Shown: positions 23,368 to 34,358, numbered from the stretch's first letter. The stretch is 64,000 nucleotides of DNA from Hysterangium stoloniferum (GCA_015178975.1 WHVD01000249.1:29393-93392), one strand, 5' to 3'. Numbers and translations are program-made. Notes: generated by a model from the letters alone, not told the origin.

Positions 23368-24418
23368 CTAGCAGCCGGAATTGCAAAAATTGCTGAATAC
23401 TATAACAAAACTGAGGAATCCAATGCCTATCTCATTGCCATGGGTATGTCATATACATTATACTGATCTGTCCCACTTCATAGTCCCTGATATTCACAGT
23501 GCTTAATCCCTCACAAAAAGTGCTGCATTTCAAGAAGTACTGGGGTGCTGAATTAAAAAATCGGGTACTTGAGCATGTTGAAAAAATAGTGAGAATCTGT
23601 GTTTTTCTACTTTCAATCACTAATTTATTTTTATAGTTTCAGGAACGGTACATAAAGTTGTATGGCAATGGTGCTCCTGCCATTCAGCCTAAATACCCAA
23701 AAACCACAAAGCTATCACAGCTTTTACTTGAACTTGAAAGTAGCGATGACAACAATGATGATGAAGTTTCCTTGAGTGCATCACCTTGGATGCATGAGTA
23801 CCAGCGCTGGTTTCAAACTCAAGAGATAGTCCCAGAATCAAAGGGAATGGTGGAATGTGGGGTGTAAGTTTTTTAACCACAATTTTATTTATTTCATATC
23901 CTTAATTTTTAAAACAGCTTAATTGCGATAGATATCCAGTATGGGCATCCTTAGCCCTGGATTATCTTCCCATTATGGCTTCCTCTGTATCTAGTGAGAG
24001 GGCATTTTCAGTGAGTGGCATTACACTCACATGCCGTCGAAACCATTTAAAAAATGACATCGTTGAAGCACTTCAAGTTGTCAAATGTGCAATTCAGAAG
24101 GACCTCCTCATCCATCCTCCAATGCCTTCCTCTTCATTTGAGATGGATATTGAGAGTGATGAAGAAATCAAAACAAGTTCACAGTGGGAGATTTGGGCTA
24201 GCAAGGATTCAGAGGCCGCATTTCTTGAAGTTGAGCTATCATCTGATGAGGAGGAAATTTATGTGTAATATAAATTGATAATATTTTTGAGAAGTTTATT
24301 TGATTTTATTTGTAGACTACAAGTTTAAAAATGGCTTGTTGTACCACAGCCTGGGCCCAAGCCCGGCTGAGCCGAGCCCAAGCTGTCAAAGCCGAGCCCA
24401 AGCCGGGGCTTTCAGACC

Positions 24419-24441
24419 AGGCCGGGCCTTGCCAATCACTA
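24419..24441 (-). repeat. hAT right terminal inverted repeat
   Basis: Complement of 17736-17758 with one mismatch, followed by the duplication GCTTCAAC. Confidence 0.92.
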
Positions 24442-24449
24442 GCTTCAAC
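24442..24449. repeat. hAT target duplication GCTTCAAC, right
   Basis: Identical to 17728-17735. Confidence 0.95.
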
Positions 24450-25734
24450 AATAAAATAAGCAAAGGTCCAGTAATTTAAATACTGATACATTAATGAGCT
24501 GCACTATTAAGCTTAAACAACTCAAATCAATGCTTATTTTAATTATTGAAAGGTTCAAAAGAACAATATGTAACTCTTTTAGCAAATAAACAACTATTCC
24601 TTGAGAACAGAGGCTAGAAGCTGAGTATATGCACAGTAACTTAGCAGAGTTTTGATATAAAGCTTCAGTATCTTGTATGCTTATTTGTAACTATTAATAG
24701 ATATTTAACAAAGACTTAAATAATTTATTAATGAAGAAGATAATTTATGTCAGATTTTCTTGTGTGCTTGTACTTGATTAATTCACTAGCTTAAGGGATG
24801 GGCCTTGAATAATCCAAGTGTTGGCAGGGATTTCAGTAAGAGTCTTCTTAGATTTATTAAGGATTTAATAAGCCTAAGAGTTGTTGTGAAGCTGATAGAA
24901 CTTAGATGATTAGCTAAGTTCAAGAGAGATGACAAAGAATTCCAGAATCTGCAAGTGTAGGTGCTTGCAGTAAGTATATCAGACTAAGGCTATATTTGTC
25001 CTTAGGATGATGAGATAAGCTCAATGCTGGTGCAGTAAAATATGTGGTTTAAGATTTTATTGGAAACTTGGCCCTCCTTATACACATTTTGATAACTAAA
25101 TAATTAACTATTTATTTATTTTATGAGGTCATTATTTAGGTCATAATGACCTCATATTCTACTTATTTTTTACTCTTTATTTATCATATGACTCCCCTCT
25201 CTGAGACAAGGGTTCCAACCTTTTGCTTGAACATGAAGGTTCAAGGCCACAGTCCCAGGATGGAAGCAATTGGTGGAATCAAGTAATGACTCGAGTATGT
25301 TGTTACAGTCACATTCGTGACTGTATGATATCCCAAGGTGGAGGCTTATCTAATAGGTCACATGACTCCAAAAATGCACACAGTACCATATGATGACGAA
25401 ACAAGAAGCTCTTCTTCTTTATTTGTACGAGTTTTTATCTCTTTATTCTCAGTACTTTTTTCCTGGGTTCAGGTCTCTTAGGAGCAAGCAATGTGCCGAG
25501 AAGCAATAACTAAGTAAATAAAATATAAATAATTAGTTAAAAATTATAATAAATTAACTAAGATATAATAGCATTATATGAGCTCATATATGCTATTATT
25601 ATGCAAAGTTAAAAAGAACTAGGCCTTATATTTCACAATAGAAATATATACTAAAAATACAATAAATTTGAGAAAATATTAAATAATTCAAAGAAAATTA
25701 AGAGAACCTTATGAGATAATGCTGATACCTCACA

Positions 25735-25739
25735 GTTTA
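25735..25739. repeat. Target duplication GTTTA, right
   Basis: Matches 17667-17671 and closes the solo LTR D. Confidence 0.85.
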
Positions 25740-26162
25740 GCACCAGTGTCAGCAGCCTATGGGAATCTTAATGGGTTATGTAACACAGGGGGTAAAATAT
25801 AACAGGATACACACGGGTGCAGCCAAGACAGACATAAATAGGGTAGCAACAATGATGGTAAACGTTAATGAGAATGTGGCTAAAGGGAAATTAATATACT
25901 GAAAATTGTGGGTGAACAAGATGCCAGAACGAAAGGAGCTGCCAACAACTCAATTGTGGTCTGTTTGTGGTATTAGATATTAGAAATACGTTAAAGAAGG
26001 AGGGAGAGGAGAGGATACCTGTTGGCGAGAACGGTAGCAGAGGGGAACCTGAAGAGGAAAGGTGGGATCTAAGTTTTTGAGGGATTTATACATCTGAGAA
26101 CTGCCATCTGGTGGGAATTCTTTTTGGGGAATGGGAACAGACACACTCACTTTCAATGCTAG
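25740..26162. other. Unassigned DNA
   Basis: No gene, repeat or RNA recognised. The composition is unremarkable, with a purine-rich block at 25990-26070. Confidence 0.45.
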
Positions 26163-26795
26163 TGTGAAGAGTGGTGGAAGTTCTAACTGTTCTATATACA
26201 AAGAATATTGACCGTTTAGGGACAACACGTAGATGTATTGACTGTCTAAGTCTAATACACACTGAACGAGTATTGACTACTTAGTTCAATACGTTTGAGT
26301 GAAGTAGCTATCTAAAGTAGAGTAGAGAGCTAAAATGAATAAAGGGAATCGACTGTTAAGTGTGATTCTGAATGACTGCTCGAGTGTAGAAAAGAGTAAT
26401 GAGAGTCAAATAATAGAGTAGCATGGATGTGGTCCATGCAGATTGAGATATAGATGGAGTTTTGACTGGTACAGTTCGAAGCTCTGATCGTGTAGATAGT
26501 TAAAGCCCGTCTGTGATGGTTGAGACGATACCCCAATCACAACTTACAGGACACTAACTGGGTGCCTGGGTAAGTCGTGGTTGTGGGGTAAAAAGTGTCT
26601 GAGTTCTAATTACAGGTGCTAGAATACATAAGTCTGGCGTGTATGCACCCACAAGAGTCAATGTACCGCATACATAGGTCGTCGAACTAATATAAGTGTA
26701 TAATAAAATAGAGAGAAAGAAGAAATAATAATGGAAATATAGTATGGGCTCATCCAGACTATATGTCCTGAGCATATTTCGCCATAACTCTCATA
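26163..26795 (-). mobile_element. Solo LTR, family C
   Basis: Flanked by GCTAG on both sides (26158-26162 and 26796-26800). The terminal CTCACA is mutated to CTCATA at 26790-26795. Confidence 0.9.
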
Positions 26796-27128
26796 GCTAG
26801 TGACTAGTAATAAGTATTTCTGAAACTGTAATAAATTGGTACAATTCAAACTACTATAATGAATTTTATATGATAGTGTCACAGCACGGGTCATTGTCTT
26901 TGTGATTGGATTTTCATCTTAACTACTTTAGTTTCCACCAAGCCAAGCCAGAAGCAGCTAGAGCAGGAGCCAAACTTATTTATAACGGCTTGATTTGGCT
27001 TCTACTTCGAGCCATTAGCAGCCAATTTTGATAAAAATAAGGATAGGTGCTTGGAAATGGAATGACTCGATTATGTTTGAGAATGATGCAATACTGCAAA
27101 ATATGTCTGGATTGAATCCCCTTCTCAA
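26796..27128. other. Unassigned DNA
   Basis: AT-rich, no recognisable gene or repeat. Confidence 0.45.
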
Positions 27129-27601
27129 TGTGAGGAGTATGCTTTTACCACAGTTTCATTGTGGTAAAACACTCCTTTTATTTCATTTATATTTTACATA
27201 TTCTATTCATATTTTTCTATCTTTCATATTCTTCGAATATTGCATATTTCATTAGTTCGAAGCATTGTGTATACTTGTGGGTGCACTCAGCACCAATTAG
27301 AACTCAGACACACTTTAACCCAAGAACCACCACTCGTAAGACACAAACTAGGTCTACTACAAGCGGTGATCAGGGTAACATGTCAGCTACCACATAGGTA
27401 GCATTATCTGAACTACTAAATACTTCTGGCCTCGAACTGTAATAGTCGAGGCCTCCACTCGAACCATCGCACTCGTTGACTCCTTCGTCATCTTGTGCTC
27501 TTTCTCTCACTTTCTCTTATATTGCACCAAATAGGTCAATATTCTTCCTTTCTACTCATTTCTTCGTATATAGAATGGTCAGAATCTATCGACTCTTCAC
27601 A
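27129..27601 (+). mobile_element. LTR, family B
   Basis: A complete 473-bp LTR. The flanks do not match each other (CTCAA left, CTGAG right). Compare the copy at 8538-9011. Confidence 0.85.
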
Positions 27602-27921
27602 CTGAGGGGGAGCTGGAGAGCCCCCAAAAGGTAAGCCTCAGGTCCATGGGAAATACCGTGGAACTAACCATATCAACAGAAGGCAAGGAAGGCGGCACCA
27701 GTCCGCCTACCCACACGGAATGACCCGTGGTGTTCCGGTTGTAATGACTGGAACACTGAATGCAATTGAAAGTCCGGCCAGGGTCTGGGCTGCTACCAAT
27801 GTGCACACCTCAAGGCGAGGTGTTCACTCGTTCACAAGCAGGCCATGGGCACGGGTCATCAGTGGGTCAGATGGATTTTCCAGTTTGGATGAAGTCCTGG
27901 GATGGATCGCCGAGGGCATAG
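27602..27921 (+). pseudogene. Possible coding fragment with Cys pattern
   Basis: Coding-like stretch with GCYQCAHLKARC (C-x2-C-x5-C) near 27790-27830, reminiscent of small fungal zinc-binding motifs. It has stops on both sides and is bounded by LTRs, so it is at best a relic. The family is not identified. Confidence 0.25.
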
Positions 27922-28550
27922 TGTGAGAGGTATGGCAAAATACACTCAGGAAATATAGTCAGATGAGCTCTTACTATATTTCCTTTATTATTTCTGTTTT
28001 CTCTCTTTTATTATATCTATAATTAGTTCGACGACTTATGTATGCGGTACATCGACTCTTGTGGGCGCACACACACCAGACTTATGTATTCTAGCGCCCG
28101 TAGTTTAGAACTCAGACACTTTTTACACCGCAACCATGACTTACCCAGACACCTGTTAGTGTCCTGTAAGTTGTGATTGGTGTATCGTCTCGACCGTCAC
28201 AGACGGGCTTTAGCTACTCACTCAATCTGAGTTTTGAACTGTACCAGTCGAAACTCAATCCTTATCTCAACTCGCATGCACTACATCCACGCTACTCTAT
28301 TATTTGACTCTCTAACTACTCTACTTGCACTCGAGCAGTCGTCCAGAATCACATTAACAGTCGATTCTACTTATTCATTCTAGCTATCTACCTTACTTTA
28401 GAAAGCTACTTCTCTCTACCGTATTGAACTAAGTAGTCAATACACGTTCAGTCTGTATTAGACTTAGACAGTCAATACATTGTGGTATCGTACCTAAACG
28501 GTCGATATTCTTCGTATATAGAATGGTTAGAACTTCCACCACTCTTTACA
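27922..28550 (+). mobile_element. 5' LTR (family C) of E2
   Basis: Runs from TGTGAGAGGTATGG to CTTTACA, 629 bp, followed by the primer-binding site and the E2 gag. Confidence 0.88.
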
Positions 28551-28551
28551 G

Positions 28552-28569
28552 TGGTGATCCAGGCTGGAC
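28552..28569 (+). other. Primer-binding site, element E2
   Basis: TGGTGATCCAGGCTGGAC, one base after the LTR. Confidence 0.75.
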
Positions 28570-30078
28570 TGCTCTTTCCCTATGAAGAAAAAAATGATAT
28601 CTTACGACTATAAGCTTCTAAGCACGTAAATGACTACTGGCAAGAACCAAACGTCGAGACCTTCGATGACCCCGAGTAATTCAAAACCTTGTCAAAGACC
28701 TGCAAGTCTGGAACCACCCTGTAACGTCACCATGAGGAAGTCTTTGTTGACTTTTCAAAAACCAGTTCTTCTTGGGAGTCCTCCCGGAGCAGCAGCTGGA
28801 CCGTCAATGGAAGCCCCCCCAAGTCCACGAGAAGAACGTCCGCCGACTGAGCAGTCAAACATTCCAGGAGCTAATGTCGAGACTACCCATGCTCCCGAAC
28901 CCGTTCTCTCATTCCTGCCTAGACAGGTCATCCTTAAGCAATTCTTCGGGGGTCATATGATTTTCGCTCAACCCATCGACTTACATTGGGACGTGTACTA
29001 CGCCGATCAAATCCCTGCAGATCAGGTTACTCCCTTCGTGGAGGAGTATAATTCGGATTACCCTCTTCTACCGGCGACTGTAGCAGTCTGGTTAGGTCGT
29101 TATCAGGCCATTTTATTGGTGCAAGATCTATTCATGTGACCTGGAACCCTTGAGGACTTGACCCGCTTGATTCCTGAATGGTTGAGTGAGGTTACTTCTG
29201 TTATGGAAGAAGGAAGGACGATTCTTAAGCAAGAAGTGTTCTCTTCATTTGTAGAAGTGCTCCACACACACGATGATGTGTTGCAAATCCTTCACGTCCT
29301 GCTCGGTGGGGATCACATCGTCCCCAAAGTTGACTACCAGTATATATACATCCAGAGGTTGGAGGAGTCTCTTAACAGGATCACTCGGAATTCTTCGTTT
29401 GCATATTTTACTTTAAGGGGTCAGTTAAGGCAAAACCAGAGGAGGCTTGATAAGATGGTTTTGGAAGTGCTCTACCCTTACGGTGATTCCATCCAGGTAC
29501 CCGATTCGCCCATCTCCACAACCAGTTCGTTTGTTCATACCCTGAATGGGTCTCCCGACACTCGTTTCCTTTGTTCGCTCAATCGTCCCATTATTTTGCA
29601 AGACTTCCCGTCGGATATGAGGACACAAGTTGCAGAACGTCTTCAGGAAAAGGGAATGGAAATCTGCACTCCCCTCTATCAACCTCAACCTCGTCGACCT
29701 TTGAATATGGCCAAAATCGAGAGAGGCATCGCAACGGAACCTAGCCCTACCCCCCATCAGGGAATTCACCGTTCTTGCGTCATGTTCGAATGAATTCCGA
29801 GTAATCCTAATGTCAGTGATCAACAAGCTGCGACTAGGAATCGATCAGTTGCCAACAGGGGTCGACCGTCTTTCTCTACTGCATTCACTGAGGGTATAGC
29901 TGGTCAAGTTGCTGGTCGAGGATCGCTGAATCCAGTTGATCCCCGCCATTCCCTGCTGATCTCCTCGAACCCCTTTCTGCCAGCAGGAGGACCCCCTAGT
30001 AATTCATCTGGGAGTTCTAGTGCCTCAAGCTATGGAGGGAATTTGGGACGTGGGGGGCATTATGGTAGAGTACCTAAC

Positions 30079-30439
30079 TGTGAAGTGTGGTGGAAGTTCT
30101 GACTGTTCTATATACGAAGAAATGAGTAGAAAGGAAGGATATTGACCTATTCGGTGCAATATAAGAGAAAGTGAGAGAAAGAGCACAAGATGACGAAGGA
30201 GTCAACGAGTGCGATGGTTCGAGTGGAGGCCTCGACTGTTATAGTTCGAGGCCAGAAGTATTCAGTAGTTCAGATAATGCTACCTATGTGGTAGCTGACA
30301 CGTTACCCTGATCACCACTCATAGTAGACCTAGTTTGTGTCTTACGAGTGGTGGTTCTTGGGTAAAAGTGTGTCTGAGTTCTAATTGGTGCTGAGTGCAC
30401 CCACAAGTATACACAATGCTTCGAACTAATGAAATATGC
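30079..30439 (-). mobile_element. 3' LTR of NA1, family B, shortened
   Basis: Lacks about 110 bp of the family B 5' part (the hairpin-bearing start). The internal break at 30439 is followed by another CTAAC word. Confidence 0.82.
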
Positions 30440-30526
30440 CTAACGAAAACACACGAACTGAAATCGAACATTGGGTCACATAGTTCTGTCCAGACGTATC
30501 TGATAAAAGTAAAGGGAAGGGGGTGG

Positions 30527-31215
30527 AGGGGAAAGAGTCCCTGTCTGTTGGCGAGATGTTGTCAGGGCATGGTGTTGCACAACCAGAGGGCTACAGGCAC
30601 GTCGACATGTGTGAGAAGCACACTCATGAATTTGACTGCGAGTGATGAGCACATTGACATGACTCGCAAATTCCACTGGAAGTCTGTGTTCATCAGCAAA
30701 GTTGTTGAGGTGCGGTGTTGCATGGCCAGTGAGCTTAGAGTGTACCACCGTCGTTGTTGCATCGTCACGGACGTCGCACACCTTCCTGACACTCGTACTA
30801 CGACGTCAACCTGGACCGCCGCCGCGCCTCGTTGAAAGGCGTGTGCTGCACTGAACCCAAACCCGAACTTGTCGAACAATGCTGCATATGATGGATGGGT
30901 AACCGGGCATTCGTGACGAGTTCCGTGTACCCAGGAGGGGAAAGAGCCCGTGTCCATTGGTGAAATACTGTCAGGGCATGGTGTTGTGTGGCCAGAGGGC
31001 TACAGGTGCGTCAACGGGTGTGAGAAGGATGCTCGTGAATTTGACCATGAGAGATGAGTGCATCAACGCAACTCGCAAATTCAACCGCAAACGACGAGCG
31101 TGTTGGCGTGGCTCATGAACTCCATTAGAAGTCAGCATCCATTGGTGAGGTCATTGAGGCATGGTGTTGTGCAGCCCGTGAGCTACGAGCACATCGATGT
31201 AGTATATCTTCAAGC
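30527..31215. repeat. Long tandem repeat, about 410-bp period
   Basis: The blocks at 30527 and 30936 share GGGGAAAGAG, GTCAGGGCATGGTGTTG, AGAGGGCTACAGG and ACTCGCAAATTC in the same order. A third, partial copy starts near 31130. They diverge by roughly 15-20% by eye. Confidence 0.7.
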
Positions 31216-31229
31216 TGTGCCCCCACACT

Positions 31230-32225
31230 GCATTTGCGCACCCGTGTAGCACAAGTTGCGCACTCATGTAGCCCAGTTGCACAGTCGTACCGTTGCACAG
31301 TCGTACCGTTGCACAGTCGCACCATCATGCAGTCGCACCGTCATACAGTCACGCCGTCGCGCACCCGTGCAGTGCAGTCGTGCGGTCGTGAACTCTTGTG
31401 GTGCAGTCACACAGTCGTACCATCATGCAGTCACACCGTCGCGCTGTTGCACAGTCGCACAGTCGCACCGTGTGCTCGTGCACTTGCATGGCATGTGTGC
31501 ACTCCTGTGCAATGCACTTGCGCACTCGTGCAGCATGTTTGCACACCCGTGCAGCGCACTTGTGCACTTGTGCACTCGTGCGGCATGCTTGCACACCCGC
31601 GCAACGCACTTGTGCACTCATACGGCATGCTTGCACACCCACGCAGTGCACTTGCGCAACCTTGCACATCCACACACCGCACGCACGCACCACGTCCACG
31701 TGCCTCCACACGCCGCGCGCGCACACCACATCCATGCGCCTCCACATACCGCGTGCACCACATCCACGCACCTCCATACACCGCACGCACATCACATCCA
31801 CACGCATCCACACGCATCCACATGCCGTGTGCATGCACCATGTCCATGCGCCGCCACACACTGCGCGCACCAACCACGTCCATGCACCTCCACACACCGT
31901 GCGCACCAACCACGTCCATGCGCCTCCACACACCGCGCGCACCATGTCCACACAGCGCATGTGCGCACTCGCATCGTGCACTTGTGCACTCGCGCTCCTG
32001 TGCAGCCCACTCATCACAGACGTATTGGCACGCTCGCGCAGCGCAGTTGCGCACCCGCGTGACGTGTTAGCACGTTTGTGCAGCGTAGTTGCGCATCTGC
32101 GCGACGTGTTGAAGCGTTTGCGCACCCATGCGACGTGTTCGCACGCCCACGCAGCATGCTCGTGTACTGTGTGATGTGTTCACACACCCACACAGCATGT
32201 TTGTACGCCTGTGCAGCTATGTGCT
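31230..32225. repeat. GC-rich minisatellite with alternating purine-pyrimidine tracts
   Basis: Successive arrays of short units: CAGTCGCACCGT-like (about 31260-31460), TGCACACCCGTGCAGCGCAC-like (31480-31670), a 35-36 bp unit with CACCACGTCCATG and CCTCCACAC (31670-31960), and GCGACGTGTT-like (32040-32180). The sequence is almost free of TA, so several frames on both strands stay open for more than 200 codons. These frames are composition artefacts. Confidence 0.85.
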
Positions 32226-32659
32226 CATGCACTGCACCCAGCTCTCGACTGTTTCATCGGCGAGACTGGTGACATAGTTTTTTGCATGCTGCCACACCCA
32301 TATCCATGTGCTGCACCCATACTCCTGCACACTCGTGCCTATGTGCTCACGCACTGCACCCCGCTCTCGACTGTTCCATTGGCGAGACTGGTGACGAAGT
32401 CGTTTGCATGCTCTTGCTGACAATAGGTGATGATCCCATATGTGCCTTCTCCTATACCCCCTATACTGCCCCCCTGTTGCGACATTGTTGTTCCAGAACA
32501 ATCTCACAACATCATGATTGTCCCCCATACGACATAAATTTTGAGGGAGTGTCCCGGGTCAAATGGAAATGTATCTGTCCTCGGCTTGGTCTGTCGAGGG
32601 GTATCCAGTGCGGTGCATCTGTGGTCATCTTCCATTTGTAGAAACTTCACCAGCAACCT
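32226..32659. other. NA1 internal region 3' of its ORF
   Basis: Two copies of a CGACTGTTYCATYGGCGAGACTGGTGACG-like block (near 32240 and 32370; mixed bases shown) and a CTATACCCCCTATAC word near 32454 that recurs in NA2 near 56015. No coding capacity recognised. Confidence 0.5.
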
Positions 32660-33763
32660 CTATGCTGGGATTAGGGGTGTATGTCGATGAATTCCCAGTG
32701 GTGTCTCCATGGGAAGACTTTTGTTGAGCTCTATGAGATAGGATAGCTTTACCATTGGTGAGTCCTGTTCCGAGCCTTTTCTATTGTCAGAACCATCGTC
32801 TGATTTCTGCCCCCCAGTTTCCAACCCTTTACCACAGTCCCAATCATTCAAGCTATCGGACGACTTATTGGAGGGTCCACTCGGTGGAGTAAATGGGATA
32901 GGATGGATAGGTGATGGATGGCGAGATTCGTCAGGACACTGCGAATCTCGACCTGAGAATGATGGGGAACTGGAGACGACTTTGACTGTGATCTTTTCCA
33001 TAGACACATTCAAGGAAGACAACTGTCCTTTTTTGTCAGTTGATCTGGCATGGATCCCAGGACATTCTTCGTGAACGGGGCTAGAGCTGGAGAATGAAGA
33101 TTTTTGTTCTGGCTCATCAAATCCACTGAGCAATTCCGCCATCATCTTGTTACATCTCTCCAGGTTATGCATCAATTTCGACCTGAGAGTAAAGTAGGCG
33201 AAACACACATTCGAGGGTTTACCGTATATGGATTCCTTCAATGTTTGAATGTATATGAAATCCATATCAACCCTTGGCACGATGTGGTCCCCTCCAAGCA
33301 ATACATGCATAATCTGTAGCAAATCATCATGCACACAAAGTAAATCGGAGAGCAGAATGAACAGTTCCATCTTGATACCCGCTATTCCCTTTTCTCGGAA
33401 GAATGTCACTTCGTTTGTCCACTTTGGGATCAACTTTGTTACCTCGTTGATAGTTCCAGGCCAAGTGAATAAATTGTGTGCTGATATGATGCCATGATAC
33501 TGACCTAGCCAAACTGCTACTGTTGCAGGCATAGATGGGTATTTAGTCCTGTAATCCTTCGTGGCAGCAATGACCTTATCTCTCAAAGCTCGAGGAGCGT
33601 AGTAAGAGCCCCACTTCACATTGACAGGCTCCGAATAAAGTAGTTGGCCATGTTGCTCGAGCATAACTTGTCTCGGCAGGAAGACCAGGGTATCCTTCAT
33701 GAAGATGCGAGCATTTTGCCTTTCCAAGGGACTCGACTGCTCAAAGTTCGAGTTACCTTCCAT
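32660..33763 (-). CDS. Gag N-terminal-domain protein of NA1, 367 aa, intact
   Basis: An uninterrupted minus-strand ORF with ATG at 33761-33763. Residues about 25-210 align throughout with the N-terminal domain of the autonomous Gags: LVFLPRQVMLEQ, MPATVAVWLGQYHGIISAH, LLQIMHVLLGGDHIVPRVD and CFAYFTLRSKL. After that the relatives continue into capsid and CCHC knuckle, but this protein ends in an unrelated Ser/Pro/Asp-rich tail of about 140 residues without a knuckle. It probably forms or enters Gag particles, or packages its own RNA, together with Gag of autonomous elements; this is inference. Its intactness contrasts with the broken E1 and E2 gags. Confidence 0.8.
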   Translation of the reverse strand: MEGNSNFEQSSPLERQNARIFMKDTLVFLPRQVMLEQHGQLLYSEPVNVKWGSYYAPRALRDKVIAATKDYRTKYPSMPATVAVWLGQYHGIISAHNLFTWPGTINEVTKLIPKWTNEVTFFREKGIAGIKMELFILLSDLLCVHDDLLQIMHVLLGGDHIVPRVDMDFIYIQTLKESIYGKPSNVCFAYFTLRSKLMHNLERCNKMMAELLSGFDEPEQKSSFSSSSPVHEECPGIHARSTDKKGQLSSLNVSMEKITVKVVSSSPSFSGRDSQCPDESRHPSPIHPIPFTPPSGPSNKSSDSLNDWDCGKGLETGGQKSDDGSDNRKGSEQDSPMVKLSYLIELNKSLPMETPLGIHRHTPLIPA

Positions 33764-33865
33764 TTGACCAGATTCGCAATGCTCAGCGTGTGAGGAGTTC
33801 TAGATAGCTTTTTGTATTTAGAATTTGATAGTTGAATAAAATGTTTTCTTTGTAGGGAAAGTACG

Positions 33866-33883
33866 GTCCGGCCCGGATCACCA
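33866..33883 (-). other. Primer-binding site, NA1
   Basis: The minus strand reads TGGTGATCCGGGCCGGAC, the same site as the autonomous elements. Confidence 0.75.
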
Positions 33884-33884
33884 C

Positions 33885-34358
33885 TGTGAAGAGTGGCAGA
33901 AGTTCTGACCATTCTATATACGAAGAAATGAGTAGAAAGGAAGGATATTGACCTATTTGGTGCAATATAAGAGAAAGTGAGAGAAAGAGCACAAGATGAC
34001 GAAGGAGTCAACGAGTGCGATGGTTCGAGTGGAGGCCTCGACTGTTATAGTTCAAGGCCAGAAGTATTCAGTAGTTCAGATAATGCTACCTATGTGGTAG
34101 CTGACACGTTACCCTGATCACCGCTCGTAGTAGACCTAGTTTGTGTCTTACGAGTGGTGGTGCTTGGGTAAAAGTGTGTCTGAGTTCTAATTGGTGCTGA
34201 GTGCACCCACAAGTATACACAATGCTTCGAACTAATGAAATATGCAATATTCGAAGAATATGAAAGATAGAAAAATATGAATAGAATATGTAAAATATAA
34301 ATAAAATAAAAGGAGTGTTTTACCACAATGAAACTGTGGTAAAAGCATACTCCTCACA
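33885..34358 (-). mobile_element. 5' LTR of NA1, family B
   Basis: A complete 474-bp family B LTR, followed in element sense by primer-binding site and ORF. Confidence 0.88.

Larger units (their letters stand above)
18350..24268 (+). pseudogene. hAT transposase pseudogene
   Basis: Removing LTRs and introns gives one transposase. It begins with an acidic leader (DQFFHAPSTINGKK) and a BED-type zinc finger (CKIC, then HRHLESNH near 18605-18630). The RNase H-like core has FTCDCWQASNADSYFAVMTH near 21590-21650, TSDNTAKN at about 21860 and RCLPHVINLATQ near 22025. The C-terminal dimerisation region has ASSVSSERAFSVSG near 23975. The stop is at 24266-24268. In-frame stops at about 21662 and 21692, an interrupted zinc finger and four LTR insertions make it non-functional. 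Coding sequence rejoins across two of the exact LTR duplications, confirming the insertion order. Confidence 0.88.
17736..24441 (+). mobile_element. hAT DNA transposon with four nested LTR insertions
   Basis: Terminal inverted repeats of about 23 bp (TAGTGATTGGCAAGGCCC at the left, its complement at 24419-24441, one internal mismatch) are flanked by an 8-bp duplication. GC-rich subterminal blocks full of GGCCC and GAGCCCAAGC words lie inside both ends and are candidate transposase sites. With the LTR insertions at 18838-19477, 19510-20619, 20844-21481 and 22776-23367 removed, the element is about 3.7 kb, a normal autonomous hAT size. The transposase is broken. Confidence 0.93.
17672..25734 (-). 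mobile_element. Solo LTR, family D (minus), split by a hAT element
   Basis: Pieces at 17672-17735 and 24450-25734 together match the LTR at 9835-11008 in inverted orientation. The perfect GTTTA duplication on both sides shows a solo LTR. Net length is about 1.35 kb; roughly 175 bp near 25250-25480 is extra compared with the plus copy. Confidence 0.88.
30079..34358 (-). mobile_element. NA1, non-autonomous LTR retrotransposon carrying only a gag-like ORF
   Basis: Inserted in the E2 gag with a perfect CTAAC duplication (30074-30078 and 34359-34363). Its 5' LTR is 33885-34358 (family B) and its shortened 3' LTR is 30079-30439. Between them lie a primer-binding site, one intact Gag-like ORF (32660-33763), a GC-rich minisatellite and about 410-bp tandem repeats. 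There is no protease, reverse transcriptase or integrase. It probably depends on enzymes of its autonomous relatives. Confidence 0.85.

Noticed and set aside
31234-32174. Several overlapping frames of 200-280 codons on both strands
   Set aside because: They coincide with the TA-poor minisatellite; His/Thr/Cys/Arg-only translations in all frames are a composition effect, not genes.
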